DNA of 64,000 bases from Mycobacterium sp. D16Q14 (GCA_002013415.1 MAEX01000018.1:43035-107034), one strand, 5' to 3'; numbered from the stretch's first letter, positions 32,721 through 41,711 are shown. Translations and numbers: made by a program. The notes: generated by a model not told the origin, from the letters alone.

Positions 32721-34721
32721 CTACGCCTCGCCATCCTCGCCGGAGCGGTGGTGGCGGCCCGAAGGATTCGTCTGCGAACCTCCAGCGCGACCTTGCACGA
32801 TGCCCTTCCAGCCGCCCGAACCTCGGGTGCCGTTGCGGGCCCCGCCACCCAGTGGCCGTTGCGGCTGCGCCCGGGCCTCTCGCGGTGATCGCCCGCGGTT
32901 GGCCTGAGCGTGTGAACGCGTGTCGTCTCCTGGAGACGTCAAAAGCGCCTGCCCCGGTGTCACCACCACAGGAGCCGGGGCGCTGACTGATCGCGAATCA
33001 CGTTGTGGTGCGATGAATTCGGGGAGCTCCACAACGTCTCCGAGCAAAAGATCTACACCTTCGCGTGGAGCGGTCGGCCCAGCTGTGTCGATGTCACCGA
33101 GAAGCGCCCGGCGTTCCAGCGGGGTGAGCTCCCACAAGACCCGCGCCTCCTGCGCGTCCGCGGACACAACGATCTCAGACCTGCCGTCGACGGACTCCAC
33201 CGTCAGGCTGTTGGTGGCGCCGCTGCCGGCAGCGCCCGCGGTAACAAGCAGCACTGCCTTCCCTGCTGTGAGGGGACGATTCTTTTCCCACCACTGCGGA
33301 GTGCACACCACTACATCTGCCAGCGCCGTATCAGCCGCGCCCAGTCTCAGCGCAGGGGTGTCGCGGTGCGCTACAAGCTGCTGCCAGCGGGGCTCATCGA
33401 TCGTTACAGCGATCCGCTGGTCCTGTGTCGACAACCGGGCCACCATCTGCATCGCGAACAGCGGCGGGCCCGCGAGCCACAGCGGTTCATCGGCTGGAGA
33501 AACAGCGACGAATACGCGTGTCTTATCCGCACCTGACCCAACGAATAGACCTGCGCCACCGGCAGGTACGCCGAACCCGAGTTGCCTATTTTCATCGATC
33601 ACCGCCCCGGGCGAATGCAGCGGGATATGCGTCGATACCGGCAGTGCCCTATTGAGACCGGCGACCTGCTGCCCACCAGCTGTGCGCAGACCGAAACTCT
33701 CGGCCTTGGCCAGAGCGTCGCCCCCACGTACGAGGTAGGTAATCAGCGGCTGCGCAAGCGCCCGTCCACTGCCCTGAGGTGTGAGCGTCAACGTTGTGTA
33801 CTGCCGATGTGCCTGCAGATGGTTCCATCCGCCTGCCGATTCAGCATTCCAGTGTCCGCGAGCGGGCACGTAAGTCCGTGTGTGCACACCAGAAGACGCC
33901 CCGCATGTGCGCCATCGCGGTGCACACAGCGCGCGAGCGACCTGGGCAAGGACGGAGTCATGGAAGTCTCGGACTTGTTGGGCGCTCATCAACCTGCCGC
34001 CGAATCCCTGCTCCGCCAGGGCATGGCGTACACGAGTCGCGGCGATCGTGAGCGTCTGGCATAGGCCGTCCGGCAGCGAGTTGCGCCGTGCACGCTTGTA
34101 GGCGGGCTCCAGGATGTCCGCATCGAGGTCGATTGACACAGCCACCACGGTGGTTCCGCCCAAAGGAACTGGTACTGGCCCGATCAAGGTGTCCAGGACC
34201 CCTGAGGCGTTGTCGTTCGCGGCGAATTTGTATCCGGCGCAGATCACGTCAATGCGCGACAGTCCGATATCGAACCGGTCCAGCTGGCCGCGCAGCACCT
34301 CAGCTGAGATGACAGGGGCTCCACCAGCCCGAGTCGAACCCACACAGGTCACCTGCCACGGCCGGGGTGTGATCTCGACCAGAGCAGTCACAGTCGTTCC
34401 GTCGAATACGACGCCGACACCATCCCGAGAGAAGAGCGCGGCTTGCTCGGGCAGCTTGTTCTTGCCCTGCCGTAGCGCAATCCACTGCCCGAGTGTGCGT
34501 CCCCGCACTTTTCCGCCTATAGCGGCGAACACAGCGCCGGCAGCGGCGGCACCGACTGTCGGCCCCAAGCTAGAAGTGCCCAGCACTGCAGCAGTTCCCA
34601 GCGCGGACGCCACAAGCGCGCTGCGCGGATTCAGGGCAACGAGCTCGCGAGCTGGAACCGCAACCCGCCCTGAACGTTCTGCGCGTGATGCCTTGCTTTC
34701 GCGTACACGGTTGCGTGCCAT
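32721..34721 (-). CDS. eccE: Type VII secretion protein EccE
   Basis: EccE is the peripheral membrane subunit of the ESX core complex. This 666-residue protein has a basic start, two close hydrophobic segments (ALVASALGTAAVLGTSSL and VGAAAAGAVFAAIGG, residues about 35-70), and the family motif SRDGVGVVFDGTTVTALVEI, followed by a large cytoplasmic domain. It is longer than chromosomal EccE (about 450-550) through a C-terminal, Arg/Gly/Pro-rich tail of roughly 120 residues that looks disordered. Its start overlaps the mycP stop (TGATG) and it precedes the FtsK-like gene directly, which fits the mycP-eccE order of known ESX loci. Confidence 0.85.
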   Translation of the reverse strand: MARNRVRESKASRAERSGRVAVPARELVALNPRSALVASALGTAAVLGTSSLGPTVGAAAAGAVFAAIGGKVRGRTLGQWIALRQGKNKLPEQAALFSRDGVGVVFDGTTVTALVEITPRPWQVTCVGSTRAGGAPVISAEVLRGQLDRFDIGLSRIDVICAGYKFAANDNASGVLDTLIGPVPVPLGGTTVVAVSIDLDADILEPAYKRARRNSLPDGLCQTLTIAATRVRHALAEQGFGGRLMSAQQVRDFHDSVLAQVARALCAPRWRTCGASSGVHTRTYVPARGHWNAESAGGWNHLQAHRQYTTLTLTPQGSGRALAQPLITYLVRGGDALAKAESFGLRTAGGQQVAGLNRALPVSTHIPLHSPGAVIDENRQLGFGVPAGGAGLFVGSGADKTRVFVAVSPADEPLWLAGPPLFAMQMVARLSTQDQRIAVTIDEPRWQQLVAHRDTPALRLGAADTALADVVVCTPQWWEKNRPLTAGKAVLLVTAGAAGSGATNSLTVESVDGRSEIVVSADAQEARVLWELTPLERRALLGDIDTAGPTAPREGVDLLLGDVVELPEFIAPQRDSRSVSAPAPVVVTPGQALLTSPGDDTRSHAQANRGRSPREARAQPQRPLGGGARNGTRGSGGWKGIVQGRAGGSQTNPSGRHHRSGEDGEA

Positions 34722-36151
34722 CAGTTCCCCTGCGCTTGAGCGTCGGCATAACGGGTTGCGCGGTTACCGCGGGCCATGGATGCGACGATGACGATGAACA
34801 TCACGGCGCCCAGGACACCCAGCGAGATCAAGGCGATACGTAGGCCCAAAGTATCCGCTGGTTTCGCGGCCGCATCGGGGATCGCCGCAACTGGTGGTAC
34901 ACCGTCCGCGACGACGGCGATCGAATCATCGATCGGGTCTGTCAACGCCGCGTTGGGATCAACGACACCTGAACCGACCAGAGAGCTCATCGCCTGCGAG
35001 GGCCTGTGAGCTGTGCGTTTGATGCGTTCGATCACCTGATGCGCAGTCAGATTGGGATAACGCTCGCGGATCAACGCCGCTAGTCCGGACACGTAAGCCG
35101 ATGAGAAGCTAGTTCCTGCGATGGGCTCGATTCCATCTTTGGTCTCCTGGGCGTTGATCAGCTCGCCAGTAAGTTTCGACGGGTCGATGCTGACCACGTT
35201 GATAGCAGGTGCGGCCACGCCCACCCACGGTCCAGACATTGACTTGACGTACGGGTCCCCCGTCAGAGTCGTGCCGCCGACGCTGAGCGTGAACTGATCG
35301 AACATCGATGGCAGCGAGATAGTGGTGACGCCACCCCAGCCTCGCGTGTCCTGTGGATTTGCCGGATTGGAGTCTGCATTCGGTGCGCATTCACCGCCGA
35401 GGTTTCCTGCAGCCGTGACGATTACGGCGTTCTTCACCACCGCTGCGTAGTACAGGGCACCAGCGAGTGCGTGTAGCTCCACGGGCTTGCTGGTGGAGAC
35501 GCATGCCGTGACCGAGATGTTAATGACGGTGGCGTTGAGCGTGGCCGCGTGCACGATGGATTTGGCCATGGTGATCACGGTTGACGCAGCCTGAGCCTCA
35601 CGAGCATTGCCCGTCTTGGACGAATCGACCTCGTAGGCTTCCGAAGTCTGCCGAATCGAGACGATCGTCGCATCGGGGGCGACGCCGGAAAATCCGTCGC
35701 CGGGCGACGGCCGCGCCGCGATGATTCCCGCGATCAGTGTGCCGTGATGGTCACAATCGAAGAGCCCATCGCCGCCTTGGATGTAGTCACCGCCGCCCAG
35801 TAGCCGATCCAACCTGGCGTTGCGGTTGACACCGGAATCGATCAACGCGACGGTCTGGCCTTTTCCAGTGGCGAACCCCTGCAGCTTCTTGACCCCCCAC
35901 ACCGTGTTGATCGGCACGGAGTCGAACTGCGACCCATTGAGCTGACCAGATTTCGCGCACAGTGAGGACTGCTTCATCTCGAACTCAGGCCCCGGCGGGG
36001 TGTCCGCCGGCGCGATATCGACCTGGGCGTTATAGACGTACGGCGTGAGCGCCCACGCCGCGGGCATCGGGGTTCCAGCGGCCATGATGATCGCCACTGC
36101 CGCAATGGAAGCCAGCCGCCGAAGCCCAGCTACAAGGGAGTTTCGCGACAC
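34721..36151 (-). CDS. mycP: Mycosin, type VII secretion subtilisin-like protease
   Basis: MycP is the membrane-bound subtilase that stabilises the ESX complex on the periplasmic side. The 476-residue protein has a signal peptide (ASIAAVAIIMAAGTPMPAAWA), the catalytic triad D105 (VALIDSG), H136 (DCDHHGTLIAG) and Ser at about 346 (AGTSFSSAYVSG), and a C-terminal membrane anchor (IALISLGVLGAVMFIVIVASMA) with a short basic tail. The oxyanion Asn lies in VTAAGNLGG. The His is preceded by a second His where DGHG is usual in mycosins. It lies between eccD and eccE. Length and domain order fit the family fully. Confidence 0.92.
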   Translation of the reverse strand: MSRNSLVAGLRRLASIAAVAIIMAAGTPMPAAWALTPYVYNAQVDIAPADTPPGPEFEMKQSSLCAKSGQLNGSQFDSVPINTVWGVKKLQGFATGKGQTVALIDSGVNRNARLDRLLGGGDYIQGGDGLFDCDHHGTLIAGIIAARPSPGDGFSGVAPDATIVSIRQTSEAYEVDSSKTGNAREAQAASTVITMAKSIVHAATLNATVINISVTACVSTSKPVELHALAGALYYAAVVKNAVIVTAAGNLGGECAPNADSNPANPQDTRGWGGVTTISLPSMFDQFTLSVGGTTLTGDPYVKSMSGPWVGVAAPAINVVSIDPSKLTGELINAQETKDGIEPIAGTSFSSAYVSGLAALIRERYPNLTAHQVIERIKRTAHRPSQAMSSLVGSGVVDPNAALTDPIDDSIAVVADGVPPVAAIPDAAAKPADTLGLRIALISLGVLGAVMFIVIVASMARGNRATRYADAQAQGN

Positions 36152-36209
36152 AGTCAGCTCCTTGCCGTACGGGGTGAAAAGAGGTGCCGCAGATGCGGGG
36201 TTGGGAAGT

Positions 36210-37718
36210 TCATCGGTTCCGCACCCGTGACCAGCCGTCGCAGATCAACACGAGTAGCGGGAAGACCGTGGCGACGGCGATCGTGGCAACCACCTCGAGT
36301 CGGCGTCTGCTCAGCGGCGAGTGCATCGTCTGCTGACGGATTGCCCAGATCGCAGAAAGCAGTACCCCCACCAACAACGGAACAGCTCCAGCCAGAAGGA
36401 CGACGGCGTCAGCGCGGCTGTCCGACAAGGCACGACCAGCCAGGTACGCCGTCCAGACCAGGGGCCCACAAATCATCAGCGGCAGAGAAGCGGCCTTGAT
36501 CACCAGACCGCGTCCGACCGCGACGCTTGCAACTGCAGCAGTGGCCACGAGCACGAACATGTGCCACTCGTAGTTTCGGGTGAAGTAGCCGCCGACTCCA
36601 GCGGAGACGACCATCGCCAGTGAAGCCGCGGTCACCATCCCGATCATCGCGTTGAGGGTCTTGATGACCCTCGATTCTTGGTTGAGCATCGATTCAATCG
36701 CTGCAGCTGACGTCGACCGGCGCGAGACTTGTGCAACGGATTCGTCTTTGCGCTTGACCAGCGGTTCACCTGTAGTCGGGATGTAGTTGACCTGCACGCG
36801 GCCGACGAGTCTCGAAGTCTGAGTGCACCAAAGAATTACGCAGAGGCAGAAGAACACCATCTGCGCGGCGACTGCCTGCGAAGACACCGCGAGCACCACA
36901 TGTAGAAGCCCGACAAGCACAGCACTGGTGGCCACCGCAGTGACGGCCACATGCAGGCCTGGCGGCCGGTTATCGGTCAGTGACCACAGCAGCACGGCCA
37001 TCGTGGCGACCGCCGCCCCGACAGTGGTCAGGTGCCAAACTCCCACCGCGCGTGGAACACCGACCAAGGCAGCTGCGGCTGTCGCCAAATATGCGCCCAC
37101 GCACAACGCTGAAGCGATGTCGGCGTAGCTGGTTCGCGTCCTCGTCAGAACTGTGGCAACCGCCGCACACATCGTGGCGAGCGCAGCGAGCGCGCCAAAC
37201 ACCCACCAGCGCATCGCCTCGCCGCCGGAGAACACATCTGCGAGGCCGACCCCTGCCACCGCTGCGACTGCGAACGGCAACGCCACCGCGCCCAGCCGGC
37301 GCGTATCGCGGCTGGCGAGAACGGCAAACATCCGCTTGGAGACTTCAGCAGTGCCATCGGCGAGGTCGTCGCGAAGCACTGGATAGGACTCGGTACGGGT
37401 GCGGTGCGTCAGGTAGAGGTCTTCCCCCGGGGGGATACCTGCCTCGTCGAGGGTCCTCTCAGGATCGATCAATTTGCGGGTTGGCCCCCATTCCAACGCC
37501 CAAGCGACACGTTCAGCAGCGAGGTACTCCGACACTGCACCAGAGGTTGCAATCTCCGCCAACTGCTTGCGCAGCTGGGGCAAGAGCTCCACCACGGTGG
37601 TGTGCGCATGGAGCTTGAATTCGAATGCACTATTACGTGCATGTACGTTCACTGCGACGTACGAGGTGTCGCTAAGCACCGATGTCGGCGAGGTCATACC
37701 GGCAGATGTACCTGACAC
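36210..37718 (-). CDS. eccD: Type VII secretion protein EccD
   Basis: EccD forms the membrane vestibule of the ESX secretion machine. The 502-residue product has an N-terminal ubiquitin-like (YukD) domain, residues about 15-105 (VAVNVHARNSAFEFKLHAH, VVELLPQLRKQL, LDEAGIPPGEDLYL), then eleven hydrophobic segments to the end, such as LGAVALPFAVAAVAGVGLADVF, VFFCLCVILWCTQ and LEVVATIAVATVFPLLVLI, with the conserved linker before TM1. GTG/ATG starts at 37718 and 37697 are both possible; no strong RBS separates them. It heads the operon eccD-mycP-eccE-FtsK-like, so its upstream gap (37719-37877) should hold the promoter. Confidence 0.9.
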   Translation of the reverse strand: MSGTSAGMTSPTSVLSDTSYVAVNVHARNSAFEFKLHAHTTVVELLPQLRKQLAEIATSGAVSEYLAAERVAWALEWGPTRKLIDPERTLDEAGIPPGEDLYLTHRTRTESYPVLRDDLADGTAEVSKRMFAVLASRDTRRLGAVALPFAVAAVAGVGLADVFSGGEAMRWWVFGALAALATMCAAVATVLTRTRTSYADIASALCVGAYLATAAAALVGVPRAVGVWHLTTVGAAVATMAVLLWSLTDNRPPGLHVAVTAVATSAVLVGLLHVVLAVSSQAVAAQMVFFCLCVILWCTQTSRLVGRVQVNYIPTTGEPLVKRKDESVAQVSRRSTSAAAIESMLNQESRVIKTLNAMIGMVTAASLAMVVSAGVGGYFTRNYEWHMFVLVATAAVASVAVGRGLVIKAASLPLMICGPLVWTAYLAGRALSDSRADAVVLLAGAVPLLVGVLLSAIWAIRQQTMHSPLSRRRLEVVATIAVATVFPLLVLICDGWSRVRNR

Positions 37719-37877
37719 CGTTGCCGGTCGACTCGCGGGGCGCGTGCGCGGTTGCGTCGCGAGTGGACACTATATCTGCAGTTCAGGGGCAGTGAGCTAG
37801 ATCCGGCATCGATTCTGCAAAATGCGAGCTTCTACGCACAGATTCCATTTTCGGCTCCGGCATTGAATACTCTAACG

Positions 37878-38609
37878 ATGGACATTGATGCAGACGCCTC
37901 TCGCATGGAAAAAGCAGAGGCAGAGGGCTGGCACAGACTCGGGAACTACGTGCGGGATGCACGCAACGAGATCGGGTACTCCAACCGCGAGGATTTCGCA
38001 GCTGCAGCCAACGTGTCAGTGCGCGTGGTCGCGGACCTGGAGGCAGGTTCACGCTCGAACTTCTCAGAGCGCATCCTCTCGCGCATCGAGTCAGGCATCG
38101 GCTGGCCGGCAGGCACCATCGACCAGGTCGTGTTGGACCCCAAGTTCACCCCGCCCAAAGCCGCAATCGGTGGCGATCTGCTGTTCCGGCCGCCGACATT
38201 TGACCGCCAGCCAGTCCAGGTCGAAGTCGGCGCCGTAGAGAAGACGATCGGGCTACTGACGGAGATCTCGCGCGAACGAGCTTCACGTAAGAAGCCCCCC
38301 ACCAAATCTGATGCCGAGCAGCGGGTTTGCGCCGCAGCGGTGGCCCTGTGTTGGCCGTACGTGATCAGGCTTGTGGAAGACAACTGCCTGCCGGGCAATG
38401 AGCTTCACCCTTCGGTCCGCCCACTCTATGAAGCATTCCTTGCGGTACAGGCCGAGTACGCCCCAGAAGACACCTCCGGCCGCTACGCACAGTGGCTCGC
38501 CGGGGACATGACAGACGCAACTGATCAGATGAAGCGCAGGTACATGGAGCGCTGGAGCGAGTCACGCCGAGCCCGCCCTAGCCGCCGCAGCCTAGACACC
38601 GACGACTGA
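37878..38609 (+). CDS. XRE-type HTH regulator
   Basis: A 243-residue predicted DNA-binding protein. Residues 15-65 form an XRE-like helix-turn-helix (LGNYVRDARNEIGYSNREDFAAAANVSVRVVADLEAGSR). The central and C-terminal parts are helical and unassigned. It is divergent from the eccD operon, so it is a good candidate for regulating that operon. ATG 37878 was chosen: a -10 box TACTCT lies only four bases before it and there is no RBS, which suggests a leaderless transcript; the frame back to 37752 is Arg/Phe-rich and spurious. Confidence 0.65.
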   Translation: MDIDADASRMEKAEAEGWHRLGNYVRDARNEIGYSNREDFAAAANVSVRVVADLEAGSRSNFSERILSRIESGIGWPAGTIDQVVLDPKFTPPKAAIGGDLLFRPPTFDRQPVQVEVGAVEKTIGLLTEISRERASRKKPPTKSDAEQRVCAAAVALCWPYVIRLVEDNCLPGNELHPSVRPLYEAFLAVQAEYAPEDTSGRYAQWLAGDMTDATDQMKRRYMERWSESRRARPSRRSLDTDD

Positions 38610-38782
38610 TGCGATAACCCGTCTCCCATAGTTGACGGGTGACGCCATTGCGCCTATCTGTGAATGGTGATTCCGCCGCGGCATATCCACAGACCGCCAC
38701 CAAACACGTTCTGTGGCACCGGAGTATATCCATTCGCGCCGTCCAGGGCGTATGCACGGAGGGCTCGCTACCGTGCGCGACC

Positions 38783-38956
38783 ATGTCGAGCCCGGACCCA
38801 GATGACGATCAAGACCGATCGATGTACCCGCCCCGGGTTCAGGAACACATGGCCAAAGAGCGTGATTGGCACCGCTTCTTGCGTGGGGCCGACGCCATGA
38901 GTGATGCTGATTCACTGGAAGAACTGCGCCGATACCCAGACAGCGGCGCCACCTAG
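38783..38956 (+). CDS. Small acidic hypothetical protein
   Basis: A 57-residue reading frame (MSSPDPDDDQDRSMYPPRVQEHM, then AKERDWHRFLRGADAMSD) with strongly biased, protein-like composition. ATG at 38783 has no convincing RBS, and no homologue is recognised. It lies between the XRE regulator and the basic HTH-like gene on the same strand. I keep it as a possible small gene with low confidence. Confidence 0.35.
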   Translation: MSSPDPDDDQDRSMYPPRVQEHMAKERDWHRFLRGADAMSDADSLEELRRYPDSGAT

Positions 38957-38986
38957 CCGAATCATGGCCGCCCGATTGTTGTCGTG

Positions 38987-39001
38987 AACATAGCTATACT
39001 T
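38987..39001 (+). promoter_or_regulatory. Promoter element shared with the one at 63889
   Basis: AACATAGCTATACTT contains a near-consensus -10 (TATACT, 38995-39000) and the palindrome ATAGCTAT. It differs by one base from 63889-63903 upstream of the last gene in the window. It lies about 40 bases before the ATG at 39040, which has a strong AGGAGGAG ribosome-binding site. Likely a common promoter or operator for the two genes. Confidence 0.5.
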
Positions 39002-39039
39002 CTTATAGATATGTTTGACGCTGAGCAGGAGGAGCAGGT

Positions 39040-39324
39040 ATGGCCGTGCGCCGAGGCGGTCGCGATCTGGTCTCGATCGCCGACATCGCGACCGAGCATG
39101 GACTGGCCGAGTCGACGGTGCGCACTATGAATGGGCAAGCCGCCCAACGTCGTCGCGCTAACGAGTCACGCCCGTGGGACATGCCCGCTCCGGTCGACCG
39201 CGTAGGTAACAGTCCACTGTTCGACCGACAAGAGGTGCGCACCGCACTCGCTAAGCGGCCCGGGCGTGGAACTGGCGGTGGCCGACCCCGCAAGGCGCGC
39301 GGCTCGGAGACGCCTTCTGCGTGA
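39040..39324 (+). CDS. Small HTH-like DNA-binding protein
   Basis: A 94-residue basic protein. Residues 10-40 (LVSIADIATEHGLAESTVRTMNGQAAQRR) read as a helix-turn-helix of the excisionase/MerR kind, and FDRQEVRTALAKR looks like the wing or second helix of such proteins. The C-terminus is Gly/Arg/Lys-rich and would bind DNA non-specifically. A very good RBS (AGGAGGAG) precedes the ATG. Its size and fold suit a small plasmid regulator or an excision-type accessory factor. No integrase was found in the window to pair with it. Confidence 0.6.
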   Translation: MAVRRGGRDLVSIADIATEHGLAESTVRTMNGQAAQRRRANESRPWDMPAPVDRVGNSPLFDRQEVRTALAKRPGRGTGGGRPRKARGSETPSA

Positions 39325-39876
39325 TCAGTGCGCCGTCTTGGTTCCGAGTGCCGTCGGATCCGGCGACGGTTCCAGGTCCCCGTCACCATCCCAATCCCGG
39401 CAATACGGACACCAGGGCCGAAGTCGGTGATGAAGCCATTCGGCATAGATGATCGCGAATACCCACACGTCCCCGGGCGCCGAGGTCAGTGGGGAATCCT
39501 CGTCGGTCGTCCATAGTTGCACCACGACTGGCCCAAAGATGACGAGTGCGACTGTGAAAGCTGTGCATTTCCAGGTGCCGTTGAAGTGGGCGAGCCGGAG
39601 CAATCGCCGTTGATGTTCAGCACGGACAGGGGCGTCGGCTGGAACCTCATCCATGCAACGCAGGCAAAGCCGAGCCGTGAGGCGATGCCAGATGGCCACG
39701 CCGAAGAAGAGGATCAATACCCAGCGCATGATTCCGTCAACCCCCGACGACAGGTTGAACCATGACGCAACACAGACCAAGACCGTGATGCCCAGAACGT
39801 AAATCAGTGAATGTGCAAGCACCGTGAGGACTCTCGACTCCCCCGATGAACCGTCGGAAGGCGCTGACTGGGCCAT
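39325..39876 (-). CDS. Membrane protein with Cys motifs
   Basis: A 183-residue membrane protein with hydrophobic segments SLIYVLGITVLVCVASWFNL, IMRWVLILFFGVAIW, WKCTAFTVALVIFGPVVVQLW and a shorter VWVFAIIYAEWLH. Cys pairs LCLRCMDE (CxxC, residues about 73-76) and PWCPYCRDWDGDGD (CxxC) could bind a metal. Such Cys-containing membrane proteins are frequent on mycobacterial plasmids without an assigned role. It ends back to back with the plus-strand gene at 39324. Confidence 0.65.
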   Translation of the reverse strand: MAQSAPSDGSSGESRVLTVLAHSLIYVLGITVLVCVASWFNLSSGVDGIMRWVLILFFGVAIWHRLTARLCLRCMDEVPADAPVRAEHQRRLLRLAHFNGTWKCTAFTVALVIFGPVVVQLWTTDEDSPLTSAPGDVWVFAIIYAEWLHHRLRPWCPYCRDWDGDGDLEPSPDPTALGTKTAH

Positions 39877-40321
39877 TGGACACCTCTCTGGGGACTCGTA
39901 TCACGCCCTTCTAGGTGTGATCACCTGGCGATCCTTCCCTGGCTGGAGCCGGGCGCCAAACAGCACAACGAGACACGCCGAGAAACTCACGAGGCGACGC
40001 AGCTGCGCTCCAATCCCTGGCGATTTGCGAGCAGCGCAGAACAGGCAGAAGGCGCGAAAGTCCATGTCCTGGGTAGCGATACGCCCCAAAGCTAGGGACG
40101 TGACATCCAATGTCCATCCTCGGAACACGAGTGGATCAGCTGCCAACCCGCGTTGCCGCTAGTCTGTACGCGGATCTCTTCTTGGTCGGTCGAGATACAA
40201 CGACGGACGGCCCAGTATCTTTCACAGGTACTGGGCCGTCCGTGGTTCACGACCTTCCAATGGGTATCCCCCTGTACAGCACCGCTATCCGGCGTTAGCA
40301 CCGCCGACAGCTGAAGCTCCG
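39877..40321. other. Gene-free stretch containing a strong hairpin
   Basis: No convincing gene in 445 bases. Open frames exist on both strands (minus 39901-40146, plus 40110-40298) but they overlap each other, lack RBS and read Arg- and Ala-rich; the plus one runs across the perfect hairpin at 40203-40243. Apart from that hairpin I see no structure. Confidence 0.5.
40203..40243 (-). terminator. Perfect 15-bp hairpin, probable terminator
   Basis: ACGGACGGCCCAGTA at 40203-40217 and its exact complement at 40229-40243 flank an 11-base loop. It lies about 80 bases past the stop of the minus-strand gene 40322-41080. No T-run follows, as is common for mycobacterial terminators. Alternatively it is a protein-binding or recombination site. 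Confidence 0.5.
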
Positions 40322-41080
40322 CTACGCCGTCTGCGCCAGTGTCAAATCACGTTCACCAGGCAAGCGGCCACATCGGAAGAAATCGGCAATCAGCTGAGGT
40401 GTTCCCACATCCAGCTGAGACTCGGTCATTTCGGCCACCGGCGAGACATTGCGCGTTCGCACGTAGAGCACGCGCTGTCCGGATATCACCACGCTATAAC
40501 GACCGGGATCCCGACTGATCAGCTCAGTTCCGCCACACACGGTGTGCCGCCAGGCGATACCGATACCTTCGCGAACCTCGAACGCCCGTGGAGGATTAAT
40601 CCAGTCCGGACCGCGGAGCCCGGCGAAGAATTGCAACGCCGCCTCCAGTGCTGGGTACGCAATTGCCCTGCCTCCAGCAATCGTGGACAGCGATGCCATA
40701 ACCTCAGCCAAACCTGAACAAGCGGATGCACTCTCGCGCGCACGCAGATCAGCCCCGAGCTCGGCGGTTGTTGGCGCGTGCTCTTCGATCGTATTGTCGT
40801 ATTGATTCAGGACCCAGAATTTGGCCATATCGGCGAACTGTCCGCCGAGGCTCAGCGCGACCTTCACGAGCTGCTGTGAGTTCGGGTACGCCGGCGCCGC
40901 ATTCACGTGACCGCGAGCAGTTTCGAGAGCGCCCGAGGACTCGAGCATGTTAAGACACGCTCGACGCCCAATCTGCTGAGCTTCTGCCAGCTCCGGCACC
41001 GCATCCGCGACCAGAGCCATCCGGATCCGGTCTTGCTTGTCGCGCGGGTGGTTTAGGTCCACGGTGTAGACGTCATACAT
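40322..41080 (-). CDS. Hypothetical protein
   Basis: A 252-residue soluble protein of unknown family. It has a helical N-terminal part (VPELAEAQQIGRRACLNML), a middle with many short helices (LGGQFADMAKFWVLNQ, LRARESASACSGLAEVMASL) and a C-terminal beta-rich part (GIGIAWRHTVCGGTELI and YSVVISGQRVLYVRTRNV). No catalytic motif is seen. The ATG overlaps the stop of the small gene upstream. A weak copy of the palindromic box (41263-41277) precedes that small gene, so this pair could belong to the same regulon as the WGR genes. Confidence 0.6.
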   Translation of the reverse strand: MYDVYTVDLNHPRDKQDRIRMALVADAVPELAEAQQIGRRACLNMLESSGALETARGHVNAAPAYPNSQQLVKVALSLGGQFADMAKFWVLNQYDNTIEEHAPTTAELGADLRARESASACSGLAEVMASLSTIAGGRAIAYPALEAALQFFAGLRGPDWINPPRAFEVREGIGIAWRHTVCGGTELISRDPGRYSVVISGQRVLYVRTRNVSPVAEMTESQLDVGTPQLIADFFRCGRLPGERDLTLAQTA

Positions 41081-41216
41081 CGAATGTGCACTCCTTCGGG
41101 GTCGGCGATTCGGGGCAGATGCCCAGGGTGTCGGCCTTGGTCGTAACGCGGTGGACGATCTGCAGCGCGATAATCGATACTGCGCGTGGGCTAAGGCGTT
41201 GGAGGTGTGAGTGCAT
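41073..41216 (-). CDS. Small hypothetical protein upstream of 41080
   Basis: A 47-residue frame from ATG 41216 (MHSHLQRLSPRAVSIIALQI, then VHRVTTKADTLGI). AAGGAG lies three bases before the ATG, and the frame ends overlapping the start of the next gene by eight bases, suggesting a coupled leader gene. The longer frame to 41339 reads across the palindromic box and would lack an RBS. No family is recognised. Confidence 0.4.
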   Translation of the reverse strand: MHSHLQRLSPRAVSIIALQIVHRVTTKADTLGICPESPTPKECTFDV

Positions 41217-41262
41217 CAGCTCCTTGGACCTCCCCAACGCCGAACTAACACGAACCAGACGT

Positions 41263-41277
41263 CCGCTATTTTGGAGA
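41263..41277 (-). promoter_or_regulatory. Weak fourth copy of the TCTCTA-TAGAGA box
   Basis: On the minus strand TCTCCAAAATAGCGG keeps 12 of the 15 positions of the palindrome found at 3195, 5067 and 6832, and has the same orientation towards the downstream genes (41216, 41080). TATTCT directly precedes it as at 6829, but no PafBC-like 9-mer was seen. Low-confidence member of the set. Confidence 0.3.
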
Positions 41278-41365
41278 ATAGTTGCGCCTGAGTTCCGCGC
41301 AATCAGGAGAACACGACACGCCGAGTGTGCGTATCCCATCGGGATTCCCAGCGCAGATCACATCA

Positions 41366-41611
41366 CTAGGAGCTGTTGCCGCTCTGTATCTCGCGCCGAG
41401 TCTCAGCGCGAAGAAATGTTCCCGACACCCAAACGGCATACTCGAGCCCGACGAGATTCTCATCAGAGTCGTCTCTGTCCGCACGCACCGCAACAATCCG
41501 TAGATTTCCCTCGTTGTCCAACTCATCGATGGCGCAGTTCTCGTACGTCACAGCTTCCCCGACGGGCAACGGGTAGACGTCAGTGATGGTCCGGATGTTT
41601 TCGGAGTCCAT
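41366..41611 (-). CDS. Small hypothetical protein
   Basis: An 81-residue acidic protein. ATG 41611 has GAGGAGA at the right distance; the frame to 41644 is less likely. Beta-rich pattern (EAVTYENCAIDELDNEGNLRIVAV, then NLVGLEYAVWVSG) suggests a small barrel, with no known family. It is the third gene in a minus-strand group of small proteins, following the 57- and 99-residue genes. The dense, acidic, strand-rich sequence would suit an inhibitor or adaptor protein, but nothing in it decides that. Confidence 0.5.
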   Translation of the reverse strand: MDSENIRTITDVYPLPVGEAVTYENCAIDELDNEGNLRIVAVRADRDDSDENLVGLEYAVWVSGTFLRAETRREIQSGNSS

Positions 41612-41711
41612 CTGCTTCTCCTCGGATAGTCCGCGCGGCTGCATGTCGCGACGGTATTGGGTGGTCGGTCTGAGTCCTTTTGGTCAATCGATGCGCCGAA
41701 GGCGCGTGCCG

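Noticed and set aside
39901..40298. Small frames on both strands in 39901-40298
   Set aside because: They overlap each other, lack RBS and one crosses the perfect hairpin at 40203; no domain.
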